Below, piece by piece: positions 7,660-14,342 of a DNA stretch of 23,572 nt; position 1 is the first letter of the stretch; the number at the start of each line of letters is the position of its first letter. The notes beneath the pieces were generated by a model. That model was not told the origin of the DNA. It worked only from the letters and a program-made list of their open reading frames with translations, and did no database searches. This DNA comes from an uncultured cyanobacterium (lineage in GTDB: Bacteria; Cyanobacteriota; Vampirovibrionia; Gastranaerophilales; Gastranaerophilaceae), in contig CAMTNN010000004.1 of the NCBI GenBank assembly GCA_947073895.1, positions 1-23,572 on the forward strand, read 5' to 3'. The position numbers were made by a program, and so were the translations under genes.

Positions 7660-8355
7660 ATGAGTGATAATAATAAACCGGTTGTACATTTGATTTCTAA
7701 ACCGGAGAATATGCTTAGGACTATTTATACAGCTTGTAGAACATGCTACAGTGCTCTTTCGCCTTATGAAATTTATGAGAGTACTGATGATGAAGAAAAA
7801 ATGCTTAATCTGATTGAGCGTGTAATTTCTTCCGGTCATTATTCTACAATTGAGCATATTCAGGTAACATTTGCGATTTCAAATGTTTCAAGAGCTTGTA
7901 CTCACCAGCTTGTAAGACACAGACATATGTCATTCTCTCAGAAATCTCAAAGATATGTTAAGGAAAAAGGTCAGTTTGATTATTTGATTCCTCCTACTAT
8001 TGAGAGAAATGAGGAATTAAAATCCAAATTTGTTAATTTTATGGAAGATATTTCAAAATTCTATTGTGAATTGACAGAAGCGGGAATTCCGGCAGAAGAT
8101 GCGAGAGCTGTGCTTCCGAATGCTGCGGCAACTTCAATTGTAGCGAGTTTGAATTTAAGAGAACTTATTCATATTGCTAATTTAAGACTTTGTACAAGAG
8201 CTCAGTATGAAATTAGAACAATGGTTAAGGCTATGTGTGATGAACTTATTGCACAAGAACCATGGTTGAAAGCTTACCTTGTTCCTAAATGTCAGCGTTT
8301 AGGATTCTGTGATGAAGACAAATCTTGCGGAAGAATGCCTGTAAGAGAGAAGTAG
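7660..8355 (+). CDS. thyX: FAD-dependent thymidylate synthase
   Basis: Makes dTMP from dUMP with methylenetetrahydrofolate and reduced FAD. The ThyX signature is present as RHRHMSFSQKSQRY (86-99): the R-H-R, S91 and S96-x-R98 positions fit, although the site has S93 where many family members have N. Other family landmarks are STIEHIQVTF (62-71), LPNAAATSI (152-160), NLRELIH (165-171) and RAQYEIR (180-186). The C-terminal tail carries Cys211, Cys217 and Cys223, which are not needed for the known reaction. Length is normal. The start is set by the purine-rich AGGGAAGAGAGAG (7638-7650), although its distance from the ATG is rather long. No thyA is visible here. It follows a small unknown gene and precedes a solute-binding protein by six bases. 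Confidence 0.94.
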   Translation: MSDNNKPVVHLISKPENMLRTIYTACRTCYSALSPYEIYESTDDEEKMLNLIERVISSGHYSTIEHIQVTFAISNVSRACTHQLVRHRHMSFSQKSQRYVKEKGQFDYLIPPTIERNEELKSKFVNFMEDISKFYCELTEAGIPAEDARAVLPNAAATSIVASLNLRELIHIANLRLCTRAQYEIRTMVKAMCDELIAQEPWLKAYLVPKCQRLGFCDEDKSCGRMPVREK

Positions 8356-8361
8356 AAAACG

Positions 8362-9156
8362 ATGAAAAAATTCGCTATACTTTTTCTTTTTGTTTTGGTA
8401 ATACTTGCGGGAGTTTATATGATACTTTTCCCTTCGACAGATGAGTTTGTTGAAGGTGATTTGTATGACGAGATTATGCAGCGCGGTAAAATTCGTGTAG
8501 GGATAAATACTAACTCAAAACCGTTTGGTTATTTGAATGAAAAGGGCGAGATTATCGGGTATGATGCGGAGCTTGCCAGACATATTGCTCAATACTTAGT
8601 GAAAAGCCGTGACAGAATTGAATTTGTTCCTGTTACACCTTCAAACAGACTTATAATGGCGTCTACCGGAAAAGTTGATATTGTTATTTCAACAGTTACA
8701 ATTACTCCTCAAAGACAGGAAGTAGTGAGTTTTTCTATCCCTTATGATGTAGCCGGGCAGGCTGTTCTGGTTAATTCTAATAGCGCAATCAAGTCTCTTA
8801 CCGATTTAGCCGGACAAAATGTCGGGGTTATTTTTGGTACTACGGCTGAAAAAAATATTAGTAATATGGTACCGACTGCAAATCTTTTAGGATTCAGGAG
8901 TTATCCTGATGCTTACAAAGCTTTAAAAGCAGGAAAAATTAATGCAATAACTTCGGATGATACAATTTTAAGCAGGTTTGTAATGGACGACAAGTCTGTT
9001 AAACTATTACCAAAACGTTATTCAAGAGAACCATATGGTATTGCTTTTAAGAAAGGCAATTCAACTGTTAAACTAAAAGAAAACCTTGATTACGCAATTA
9101 AAGATATGCAAGAAAGAAATATTATTCCGCGTCTTCGCAAGCGCTGGATTGGATAA
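8362..9156 (+). CDS. Family 3 extracellular solute-binding protein, membrane anchored
   Basis: The substrate-binding part of an amino-acid-type (polar amino acid / glutamine family) ABC importer, or a sensor using the same fold. The N-terminal hydrophobic segment (3-23) has no lipobox cysteine and no clear signal-peptidase site (A-G-V-Y-M-I), so it may remain as a membrane anchor. The family 3 signature reads RVGINTNSKPFGY (45-57) and GYDAELARHIA (66-76). DIVISTVTITPQR continues the ligand-binding lobe, and the hinge and second lobe follow (LTDLAGQNVGVIFGTTAEKN). The Arg of T-I-T-P-Q-R is the usual ligand carboxylate contact. It begins six bases after thyX, so it is in the same transcript, but no permease or ATPase of this family is in the window. 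Confidence 0.87.
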   Translation: MKKFAILFLFVLVILAGVYMILFPSTDEFVEGDLYDEIMQRGKIRVGINTNSKPFGYLNEKGEIIGYDAELARHIAQYLVKSRDRIEFVPVTPSNRLIMASTGKVDIVISTVTITPQRQEVVSFSIPYDVAGQAVLVNSNSAIKSLTDLAGQNVGVIFGTTAEKNISNMVPTANLLGFRSYPDAYKALKAGKINAITSDDTILSRFVMDDKSVKLLPKRYSREPYGIAFKKGNSTVKLKENLDYAIKDMQERNIIPRLRKRWIG

Positions 9157-9201
9157 TATCTTTCTTTTCCCTTATATGGATGAGACCAAAATCCAATAAT
9201 A

Positions 9202-9210
9202 TGCTATCAT
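9202..9210 (+). promoter_or_regulatory. Extended -10 box for the TPR-glycosyltransferase gene
   Basis: TGCTATCAT (TG-N-TATCAT) would start transcription near 9217, 28 bases before the ATG. The Shine-Dalgarno TGAGGG is at 9232-9237. A second -10-like TATAAT at 9227-9232 overlaps that ribosome site, has no matching -35 and is less likely. No clear -35 is seen for either. Confidence 0.5.
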
Positions 9211-9244
9211 TGAGAATATTAGCTATTATAATGAGGGTTACTGT

Positions 9245-10939
9245 ATGCAGGTTTCAAAACGACTTGTTGTCAAAAAAGAAATTCCGATAGATACATCCAG
9301 AGACTTGTTGTATTCAATGGATACGGCAATGGCAGAATATTATTGTGAAAATTCGGATTATGAAAAAGGTCTGAAAATTTATCGCGAAATCTTACCTTGT
9401 GTGGATGGACGTGAGTTTGAAGATGTTACAAATAAGTATATTACTTATTCTTTGCAGTATGCCCAAACAATGCAGCAGGATAAAAAATGGATTGAAGCTA
9501 TTGAAATTTATCGCGATTTGATGAGACATTCAGGCTTTCCTGTTTCTATTTATAAACAAATAGGACTTTGTATGAAATCTATCGGGAATGCGGATTTGGC
9601 TATTAAATTCTTAACCAGATTTGAAGAAGTTTCACCTGATAAGGAAGATGTTTATATTTATCTTGCGGATATTACATACGCTGATATTAAGGATAACCTT
9701 AAGGCAATTGAGTACTATGAAAAAGCACTGCTTAAGAATCCTAATAATTTTTCATTATTCAATATGCTTGGTCACTTGTATTCAACATGTTATCAGGATA
9801 AGAAGAAAGAAGAGCAGATTGATTATCTGGAAAAAGCTTATGCGCTTGCGCCTAATAATAGAATTGTTGTTAAGAACCTTGCTTACGTATACGGTAAGTT
9901 TGATGAGATACAAAAAGCGGATGAATTTTATTCAAAACTTATGTATTTGAATCCTACTCACTCCGATTTACACTCTTACGGAGCTTATCTTGTTAAACAC
10001 CAAAGATTCTCGGAAGGGTTTAAATTCTTGCAACACAGATTCCAAAAAGAAGACTTGGGTAACAATTCATTCCCTGCTATTTTTAATAACAAGAAAAAAC
10101 GTTGGAGTTTGAAAGTTGATATTAGCGAAAAACATGTTCTTGTACATTTTGAACAGGGTTTTGGTGATTCTATTATGTTTGTACGATTTGTTAAACAGTT
10201 GCAAAAAATGTGTGCAAAAGTTTCTCTTGTAGTACAAAACGGACTTATTGATTTGTTTAAGGGCTCTAACCTTGGGGTCGATATTTATAGAGAAGACGAG
10301 TTATCAAAAATTAATTATGATTGCTACATTCCTATGATGGACTTGCCGATTGCATGTGAAACTAAGCCGAATACAATACCTTTGGCGGGTGGTTATTTAA
10401 AGGTTTCGAAAGCTAAGATCAATGCTTATAAAAAGGAACATATTAACGATAATAACAAATTAAAAATCGGTATTGCTTATGAAGGTACACTTGCTTCAAA
10501 AGAAACAGACCGTGATATTCCGCTTGAATTCCTGCATTCTCTGATGATGATGCCGGGTGTAGAGGTTTACAGCTTCCAGGTTGATGATTTGACTAATCAA
10601 ATGGACAGAATTCCTGAAGAAGCAGGGCTTATAAGATTAGGCAAAACTTTCAAAAACTGGGAAGACACAGCCGCTGCAATGAAATCTATGGATTTGATGG
10701 TTACGACAGATAACGGGGTTATGAACCTTGCGGGCGCTCTTGGGGTAAAAACTTTTGCTTTGTTTAATAAAATTACTGAGTGGAGATGGTTTAAAACAGA
10801 AGGTGATGATATTGCTTGGTATAAGAGCATAAAACCGTTTCAGGCTCCTACATCTAAAGCTTGGGAAGTTCCTGTGTTCCAAATTATTGAAGAAGTTAAA
10901 AAACTTCAAGCAGAAAAAAGCATGGGCATGTTTGGTTAA
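9245..10939 (+). CDS. TPR protein fused to a GT9/heptosyltransferase-like domain
   Basis: Probably a glycosyltransferase guided by an N-terminal peptide-binding TPR solenoid. Residues 25-265 hold about seven helix pairs of TPR type (for example NLKAIEYYEKALLKNPNN, 151-168, and EIQKADEFYSKLMYLNPTH, 221-239). Residues 295-560 match the C-terminal half found in bacterial TPR-glycosyltransferases of the ADP-heptose transferase fold: HFEQGFGDSIMFVRF (301-315), KIGIAYEG (407-414), TDRDIPLEFLHSL (421-433) and MVTTDNGVMNLAGALG (485-500), then EWRWF (512-516). In the usual D-T-x-x-x-H-L-A-G-A motif, this protein has Asn490 for Thr and Asn494 for His, so nucleotide-sugar handling may differ or activity may be lost. 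There is no signal peptide, so it is cytoplasmic. It has its own promoter. Confidence 0.83.
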   Translation: MQVSKRLVVKKEIPIDTSRDLLYSMDTAMAEYYCENSDYEKGLKIYREILPCVDGREFEDVTNKYITYSLQYAQTMQQDKKWIEAIEIYRDLMRHSGFPVSIYKQIGLCMKSIGNADLAIKFLTRFEEVSPDKEDVYIYLADITYADIKDNLKAIEYYEKALLKNPNNFSLFNMLGHLYSTCYQDKKKEEQIDYLEKAYALAPNNRIVVKNLAYVYGKFDEIQKADEFYSKLMYLNPTHSDLHSYGAYLVKHQRFSEGFKFLQHRFQKEDLGNNSFPAIFNNKKKRWSLKVDISEKHVLVHFEQGFGDSIMFVRFVKQLQKMCAKVSLVVQNGLIDLFKGSNLGVDIYREDELSKINYDCYIPMMDLPIACETKPNTIPLAGGYLKVSKAKINAYKKEHINDNNKLKIGIAYEGTLASKETDRDIPLEFLHSLMMMPGVEVYSFQVDDLTNQMDRIPEEAGLIRLGKTFKNWEDTAAAMKSMDLMVTTDNGVMNLAGALGVKTFALFNKITEWRWFKTEGDDIAWYKSIKPFQAPTSKAWEVPVFQIIEEVKKLQAEKSMGMFG

Positions 10940-10976
10940 TCACCCTGTCTTGTCACCTGTTGGCTAAATTTATTTT

Positions 10977-11012
10977 TTTATCCTCTGGTTAATAATACTT
11001 CCAGAGGATAAA
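10977..11012 (+). promoter_or_regulatory. Ribosome-site-sequestering hairpin before the MlaA-hydrolase gene
   Basis: TTTATCCTCTGG (10977-10988) and CCAGAGGATAAA (11001-11012) are exact 12-base inverted arms around a 12-base loop. The right arm contains the only Shine-Dalgarno, AGAGGA (11003-11008), seven bases before the GTG start at 11016. The left arm carries its exact complement TCCTCT (10981-10986). Folded, the site would be closed to ribosomes. No T-run follows, so it is not a terminator. Confidence 0.75.
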
Positions 11013-11015
11013 TTT

Positions 11016-13073
11016 GTGTTTAAAAATAAAAAAATTATAGCGTTATTTATACTGTTTTGCTTGAGTTTTAATCCGATTTTAGCGGCTTCCGATGAATGCC
11101 GTTATTGTGATTTTGGCAAAATGTATGTTGGAGAGGATAAGTATGAAAAATTTAACAGAAAAATGTTTAATTTGAATACTAAACTCAATAAATATGTTGC
11201 TCGTCCTGTGCATATTTTGTGGTCATCTGTCATGCCAAAATATGGGATGGAAAGAATTCAGAGTGCATATTTGAATATCGAGTACCCGAAACGACTTGCA
11301 AGCTGTCTTTTGCAGAAAGATTTTAAGGGTGCAAAAGATGAAACAAAACGATTTATTACAAATACAACAATAGGTTTGGGTGGGCTTTATGACCCTGCGG
11401 AAAAACTTTTCAAAATCAAACCTTCAACAGAGAATATGGATCAGGCGCTTTCTAAATGCAAGGTAAAATCGGGGCCGTTTTTGGTTATGCCGGTGTTAAA
11501 TACCTGCACTCCGCGCTCTTTGCTCGGAAGACTCTTGGAAGCTGCGCTTGATCCTTCGGTTTATTTCGCTTCTCCGGTGACTTCACTGGTTAAGTTCGGT
11601 TTCTTTGTGAACAAAACTTCTTTTATGCAGCCTGTGGCTAAAATGATTGAATCAGCTTATGCTGATCCGTATGATATAGCAAAGAAACTTTACGGCATGG
11701 AAAACTATATTAAGACGTCAGATCTTGATAGAAAAGACCTTTTAAGTACAGATGCAAAGCTTTTGGATGAAGAAATTATTGCAAATGTTCAGGATAAATC
11801 AGAGCTGCCTAATTTAATGGAACAATTACAGAAAATTTACGATGAAGAAGCTGTGCTTGCCGGCATGGACGAGCTGGTTGAGGGTTCGGCTACAGGTGCG
11901 GCATGTGATTTGAAGCCTGATATTGTGTTAACCGATTATAAAGCGCAGTCTCCTGTAGTGGATTCTATGCGTACAGCGCTTTTTGATGTTCCTGATTTGA
12001 ATAAATCTATCTGGCATGAGCTTTCTATATGGAACAGAAGTTTTGCTAATCGTATTAAAACGGATTCGGTTAATATTGTTGAGGGCAGGGATGATTATAA
12101 TTACAAATATATTTTACAAAAAGATAAAACAGCGCCTGTAGTTATTCTTTATCCGTCTATTGGAGAAGGGATTACATGTCATCACTCGGTTGTGTTTGCA
12201 AAGATTTTTTATGATGAAGGTTATTCGGTTATTATTCAAGGAAACCATTTTCAGTGGGAATTTGCAAAGAGCATGCCAAAAGGATATTGTCCTGGTATAC
12301 CTGCTGTTGATTCCGATTATTTGAGACTTGTGAGCCGTAAAATTATTGAAAAATTAGAAAAAGAACATGACTGCAAGTTTAGGGATAAAGTCCTTGTAGG
12401 AACCTCTTTTGGAGCAATGGCGACTTTGTTTATTGGCGAGAAAGAGAGTAAGAATAATACTTTAGGAATTTCAAAATTTATTGCGATTTCTCCGCCTATT
12501 GAACTTGTTTATGCGATGAATCAGGTAGATAAAAACAGTGAAGCTTTTGATAAAAGTTCACCTGAGGTTAAGCATAAAACGGCTGTAACTGCTGCAAAAA
12601 TTTTGCAGATGTTTAAGGTTAAAAATGAACCTGATTACAAGTTTAGCGAGCTTCCGTTTACCGAAGAAGAAGGTAAGCTGATAGTTAGTTTCCTTTTGAG
12701 ACAAAAGCTTTCAGACCTGGTTTTTACACTTGAAGGCGCATGTAAAACGCAAAAATGCGATATTTATGATTCGATTAATAACTTAAGTTATCGTGATTAT
12801 GCAGAAAAATATCTTCTTTCCGAATCGGGCGGAACTTTAGAAGATATAAGATATGATGCCAGTCTTTATGCTATAGCGTCGTATTTGAAAGAAGCTGATA
12901 ATTATAAAATATATCATTCATTAGACGATTTTTTTGTTAATAAAAAACAAATTGAGCAGCTGAAATTATATTCGCCAAACAATGTTATCTGTTTGAATAA
13001 TGGTTCGCATCTGGGATTTTTGTATCGAAAAGAATTTTTGGATGCATTCAAAAAAGAGATAGTTTTAAATTAG
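11016..13073 (+). CDS. MlaA/VacJ domain fused to an alpha/beta hydrolase
   Basis: A two-domain exported protein. The GTG start gives an ideal signal peptide (MFKNKKIIALFILFCLSF, cleavage near I-L-A, 21-23). No lipobox is present; Cys28 and Cys31 lie after the cleavage point. Residues 41-245 match MlaA: DKYEKFNRKMFNLN (41-54), FITNTTIGLGGLYDPAEK (113-130) and KSGPFLVMPVLNT (151-163) correspond to the family's F-N-R-x-x-F, N-S-T-x-G-x-G-G-x-x-D and G-P-Y-x-x-L-P blocks. MlaA sits in the outer membrane and removes phospholipid from its outer leaflet. Residues 370-685 form a hydrolase with VGTSFGAMA (461-469), Ser464 as nucleophile, and His665 in GSHLGF. D637 or D638 is the likely acid. A lipid ester substrate is inference. 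A strong SD and a cupin gene follow 13 bases downstream. Confidence 0.85.
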   Translation: MFKNKKIIALFILFCLSFNPILAASDECRYCDFGKMYVGEDKYEKFNRKMFNLNTKLNKYVARPVHILWSSVMPKYGMERIQSAYLNIEYPKRLASCLLQKDFKGAKDETKRFITNTTIGLGGLYDPAEKLFKIKPSTENMDQALSKCKVKSGPFLVMPVLNTCTPRSLLGRLLEAALDPSVYFASPVTSLVKFGFFVNKTSFMQPVAKMIESAYADPYDIAKKLYGMENYIKTSDLDRKDLLSTDAKLLDEEIIANVQDKSELPNLMEQLQKIYDEEAVLAGMDELVEGSATGAACDLKPDIVLTDYKAQSPVVDSMRTALFDVPDLNKSIWHELSIWNRSFANRIKTDSVNIVEGRDDYNYKYILQKDKTAPVVILYPSIGEGITCHHSVVFAKIFYDEGYSVIIQGNHFQWEFAKSMPKGYCPGIPAVDSDYLRLVSRKIIEKLEKEHDCKFRDKVLVGTSFGAMATLFIGEKESKNNTLGISKFIAISPPIELVYAMNQVDKNSEAFDKSSPEVKHKTAVTAAKILQMFKVKNEPDYKFSELPFTEEEGKLIVSFLLRQKLSDLVFTLEGACKTQKCDIYDSINNLSYRDYAEKYLLSESGGTLEDIRYDASLYAIASYLKEADNYKIYHSLDDFFVNKKQIEQLKLYSPNNVICLNNGSHLGFLYRKEFLDAFKKEIVLN

Positions 13074-13086
13074 AAAGGAGAAAATT

Positions 13087-13392
13087 ATGTACTACAACGT
13101 TTTAGAACTCAAAGATTTGCCTGACAAAAAGATTGAAGGTTTTGTGATGAAAACTCTGCTTGAGCATGGTGATTCGAACCTTACCGTGGTTTCATTAAAA
13201 AAAGACGAGATTGTTGATGATCATATTTCTGTTTGCGATGCTTGTGTAATTGTTTATGAAGGTGAAGTAGAACTTCATTTTGCAGCAGAAAAATTTACTG
13301 TTAAAAAAGGTGAGTTAATTATGTTCAAAAGAGAGGAAGAACACAAGGTTTTGGCGCTTAAGGACAGCAAATTCTTACTAATAAAGATATAA
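13087..13392 (+). CDS. Small single-domain cupin protein
   Basis: A 101-residue protein made of one cupin barrel. The first motif is IVDDHISVCDACVIVYEGEVEL (42-63 in outline), with His46 and the following Y-E-G-E turn. The second is VKKGELIMFKREEEHKVLAL, with His86 as the last ligand. The second His and the Glu of the classical first motif are missing, so metal binding is uncertain and the protein may be a ligand-binding or inactive cupin. The ribosome site AAAGGAG is strong and starts directly after the stop of the MlaA-hydrolase gene, so the two are cotranscribed but translated very differently: the upstream gene's site is masked and this one is open. The biological ligand is unknown. Confidence 0.85.
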   Translation: MYYNVLELKDLPDKKIEGFVMKTLLEHGDSNLTVVSLKKDEIVDDHISVCDACVIVYEGEVELHFAAEKFTVKKGELIMFKREEEHKVLALKDSKFLLIKI

Positions 13393-13435
13393 GCACATGC
13401 CCAATTCTTTACAATTCTTAATCAATAATTGATTC

Positions 13436-13511
13436 CATGTAAACATGCTTGAATCATGGTTTTGCACGGTGTAATACCATGCAAACCATGTAAGCATGGG
13501 ACTTTAGCATG
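13436..13511. repeat. CATG-rich nested palindrome cluster
   Basis: Seven CATG tetramers lie in 76 bases here, with an eighth at 13396. They build a nested fold. The inner hairpin at 13455-13490 pairs CATGGTTTTGCA with TGCAAACCATG (one bulged T) and continues as GGT / ACC around a GTAAT loop. The outer stem pairs CATGCTT (13444-13450) with AAGCATG (13492-13498). A smaller dyad CATGT-AA-ACATG is at 13436-13447. No ORF covers it. The right side of the fold is not followed by a T-run. It fills most of the 301-base gap 13393-13693 that is not promoter or leader. It could be a REP/MITE-like element, a structured mRNA end, or a small RNA. Confidence 0.65.
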
Positions 13512-13587
13512 ACTCAGACCCCGCAAGTCGAATAGATTTCAGCCTTTTTGTGTATGTAAAAAAGTCGTTACAATTGAATTTGGTGGC

Positions 13588-13615
13588 TTGTAAAAGAGTT
13601 CTTAATCCATATAAT
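13588..13615 (+). promoter_or_regulatory. Promoter of the Cys-rich protein gene
   Basis: TTGTAA (13588-13593), a 16-base spacer and the consensus TATAAT (13610-13615). The -10 is also the left arm of an exact dyad TATAAT-AGA-ATTATA (13610-13624). Initiation near 13622 gives a leader of about 70 bases. Confidence 0.7.
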
Positions 13616-13662
13616 AGAATTATAGTTGAGAAATCGGTTAGAGATTTGGGGAAAAATTTAAT

Positions 13663-13688
13663 CAACTTTTTTATAAGTTGTTTGGAGG
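13663..13688 (+). promoter_or_regulatory. Leader hairpin next to a strong Shine-Dalgarno
   Basis: CAACTT (13663-13668) pairs with AAGTTG (13675-13680), three bases before GGAGG (13684-13688). A weaker stem AAATC / GATTT lies earlier, around 13631-13647. The ribosome site is outside the stem, so it looks exposed. The leader is longer than that of most genes in the window. Confidence 0.4.
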
Positions 13689-13693
13689 AATAA

Positions 13694-13909
13694 GTGTTTA
13701 AAAGTCGTGATATGGGAAGAGCTATAGCTGTTAAGAGATGGACGCCGACAGCACTTGAGTGCTACAAACGCGGTTGTAATTGTGTCGGATGTTTTTACAG
13801 CGATTTTTTCAGTGCAACAGCGCAAAAATGTCAGATGAAAGCTGCTGTGTTAGAGCTTGTTAGAACAATTGGTACACCTAACGTTGAATTACCTCAAATT
13901 TTAGAATAG
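13694..13909 (+). CDS. 71-residue Cys-rich protein, candidate metal-binding
   Basis: I recognise the pattern only loosely, as a small conserved bacterial protein with a W-T-P-T-A motif. GTG is the start: the preceding codon is TAA and GGAGG lies five bases before. The basic N-terminus with KRWTPTALECYKRG (14-27) leads into C23-x4-C28-x-C30-x2-C33, with Cys46 further on (AQKCQMKAAV), and a helical C-terminus VLELVRTIGTP (52-62). Four or five cysteines in 24 residues suit a zinc knuckle or a small iron-sulphur site; with no His ligand, Fe-S or Zn(Cys)4 are both open. It has its own promoter and a long leader. No nucleic-acid-binding fold is visible that would settle its role. A separate promoter probably serves hpf downstream. 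Confidence 0.78.
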   Translation: MFKSRDMGRAIAVKRWTPTALECYKRGCNCVGCFYSDFFSATAQKCQMKAAVLELVRTIGTPNVELPQILE

Positions 13910-13943
13910 GGTTTAAGGGGTTTAAATTTCTTCTAAAATATTG

Positions 13944-13972
13944 TACAATTAGAAGGTAGCACATTAGGAGGT
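13944..13972 (+). promoter_or_regulatory. Candidate -10 and ribosome site for hpf; site in a hairpin loop
   Basis: TACAAT (13944-13949) would start transcription near 13956. AGGAGGT (13966-13972) is an excellent Shine-Dalgarno whose last bases include the GTG at 13971, so that GTG is not the start. GTA-(G)-CAC (13956-13962) can pair with GTGTAC (13971-13976), holding ATTAGGAG in the loop. No convincing -35 is visible. Confidence 0.45.
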
Positions 13973-13976
13973 GTAC

Positions 13977-14333
13977 ATGCATATACATGTGAATGGTAGA
14001 AACATTGAGATTACTGACGCTATTAAAGCTTATGTAAAAGAAAAATTAGGCAAAGTAGTAAACCATTATGACCAGATTACTGCGATTGATGTTGTTTTGT
14101 CTGTAATCAAAAACCCCGCAGCAGTCGGAAAACATGTTGCAGAAGTTTCTTGCAAAATGAATACCGGCGTTGTTCGTTGTGAAGAGTCCGCTGAATCAAT
14201 GTATGAAAGTATTGATTTGTTAGCTGACAAGCTTGACAGACAGGTTAAAAAGTTTAAAGACAAATCTTTGTCTTCTGACAAGGCTACTATCCGTAACTCA
14301 GAAGAAAAAGAAGAAGCAGTAGAAGAGGCATAA
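13977..14333 (+). CDS. hpf: Ribosome hibernation promoting factor / RaiA family
   Basis: Binds the 30S decoding region and silences or dimerises ribosomes in stationary phase or starvation. I start it at the ATG at 13977, not at the in-frame GTG six bases earlier, because that GTG is part of the AGGAGGTG ribosome site. This gives 118 residues starting MHIHVNGRNIEITDAIKAYV, the typical family start. The domain continues through YVKEKLGKVVNHYDQITAIDVVLS and ends with the helix MYESIDLLADKLDRQVKKFK, the characteristic Y-x-x-I-D-x-x-x-D-K-L-x-x-Q block. The C-terminal dimerisation domain of long HPF is missing: after about residue 98 there is only an acidic, low-complexity tail rich in Glu. It is therefore a short-form protein, YfiA/RaiA-like or short HPF. 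Confidence 0.92.
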   Translation: MHIHVNGRNIEITDAIKAYVKEKLGKVVNHYDQITAIDVVLSVIKNPAAVGKHVAEVSCKMNTGVVRCEESAESMYESIDLLADKLDRQVKKFKDKSLSSDKATIRNSEEKEEAVEEA

Positions 14334-14342
14334 GCCGGTAAA

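Noticed and set aside
10977..11012. Intrinsic terminator after the TPR-glycosyltransferase gene
   Set aside because: The stem is strong, but the bases after the right arm are ATTTGTGTTT, not a T-run, and the arm contains the next gene's ribosome site.
11016..11110. Lipoprotein signal on the MlaA fusion
   Set aside because: The sequence around the cleavage site is I-L-A-A-S-D-E-C; no Cys follows the L-A-A within the lipobox spacing.
13393..13620. CRISPR array or tRNA in the CATG region
   Set aside because: Repeats are short palindromic tetramers at irregular spacing without spacers of even length, and no cloverleaf or CCA end can be drawn.
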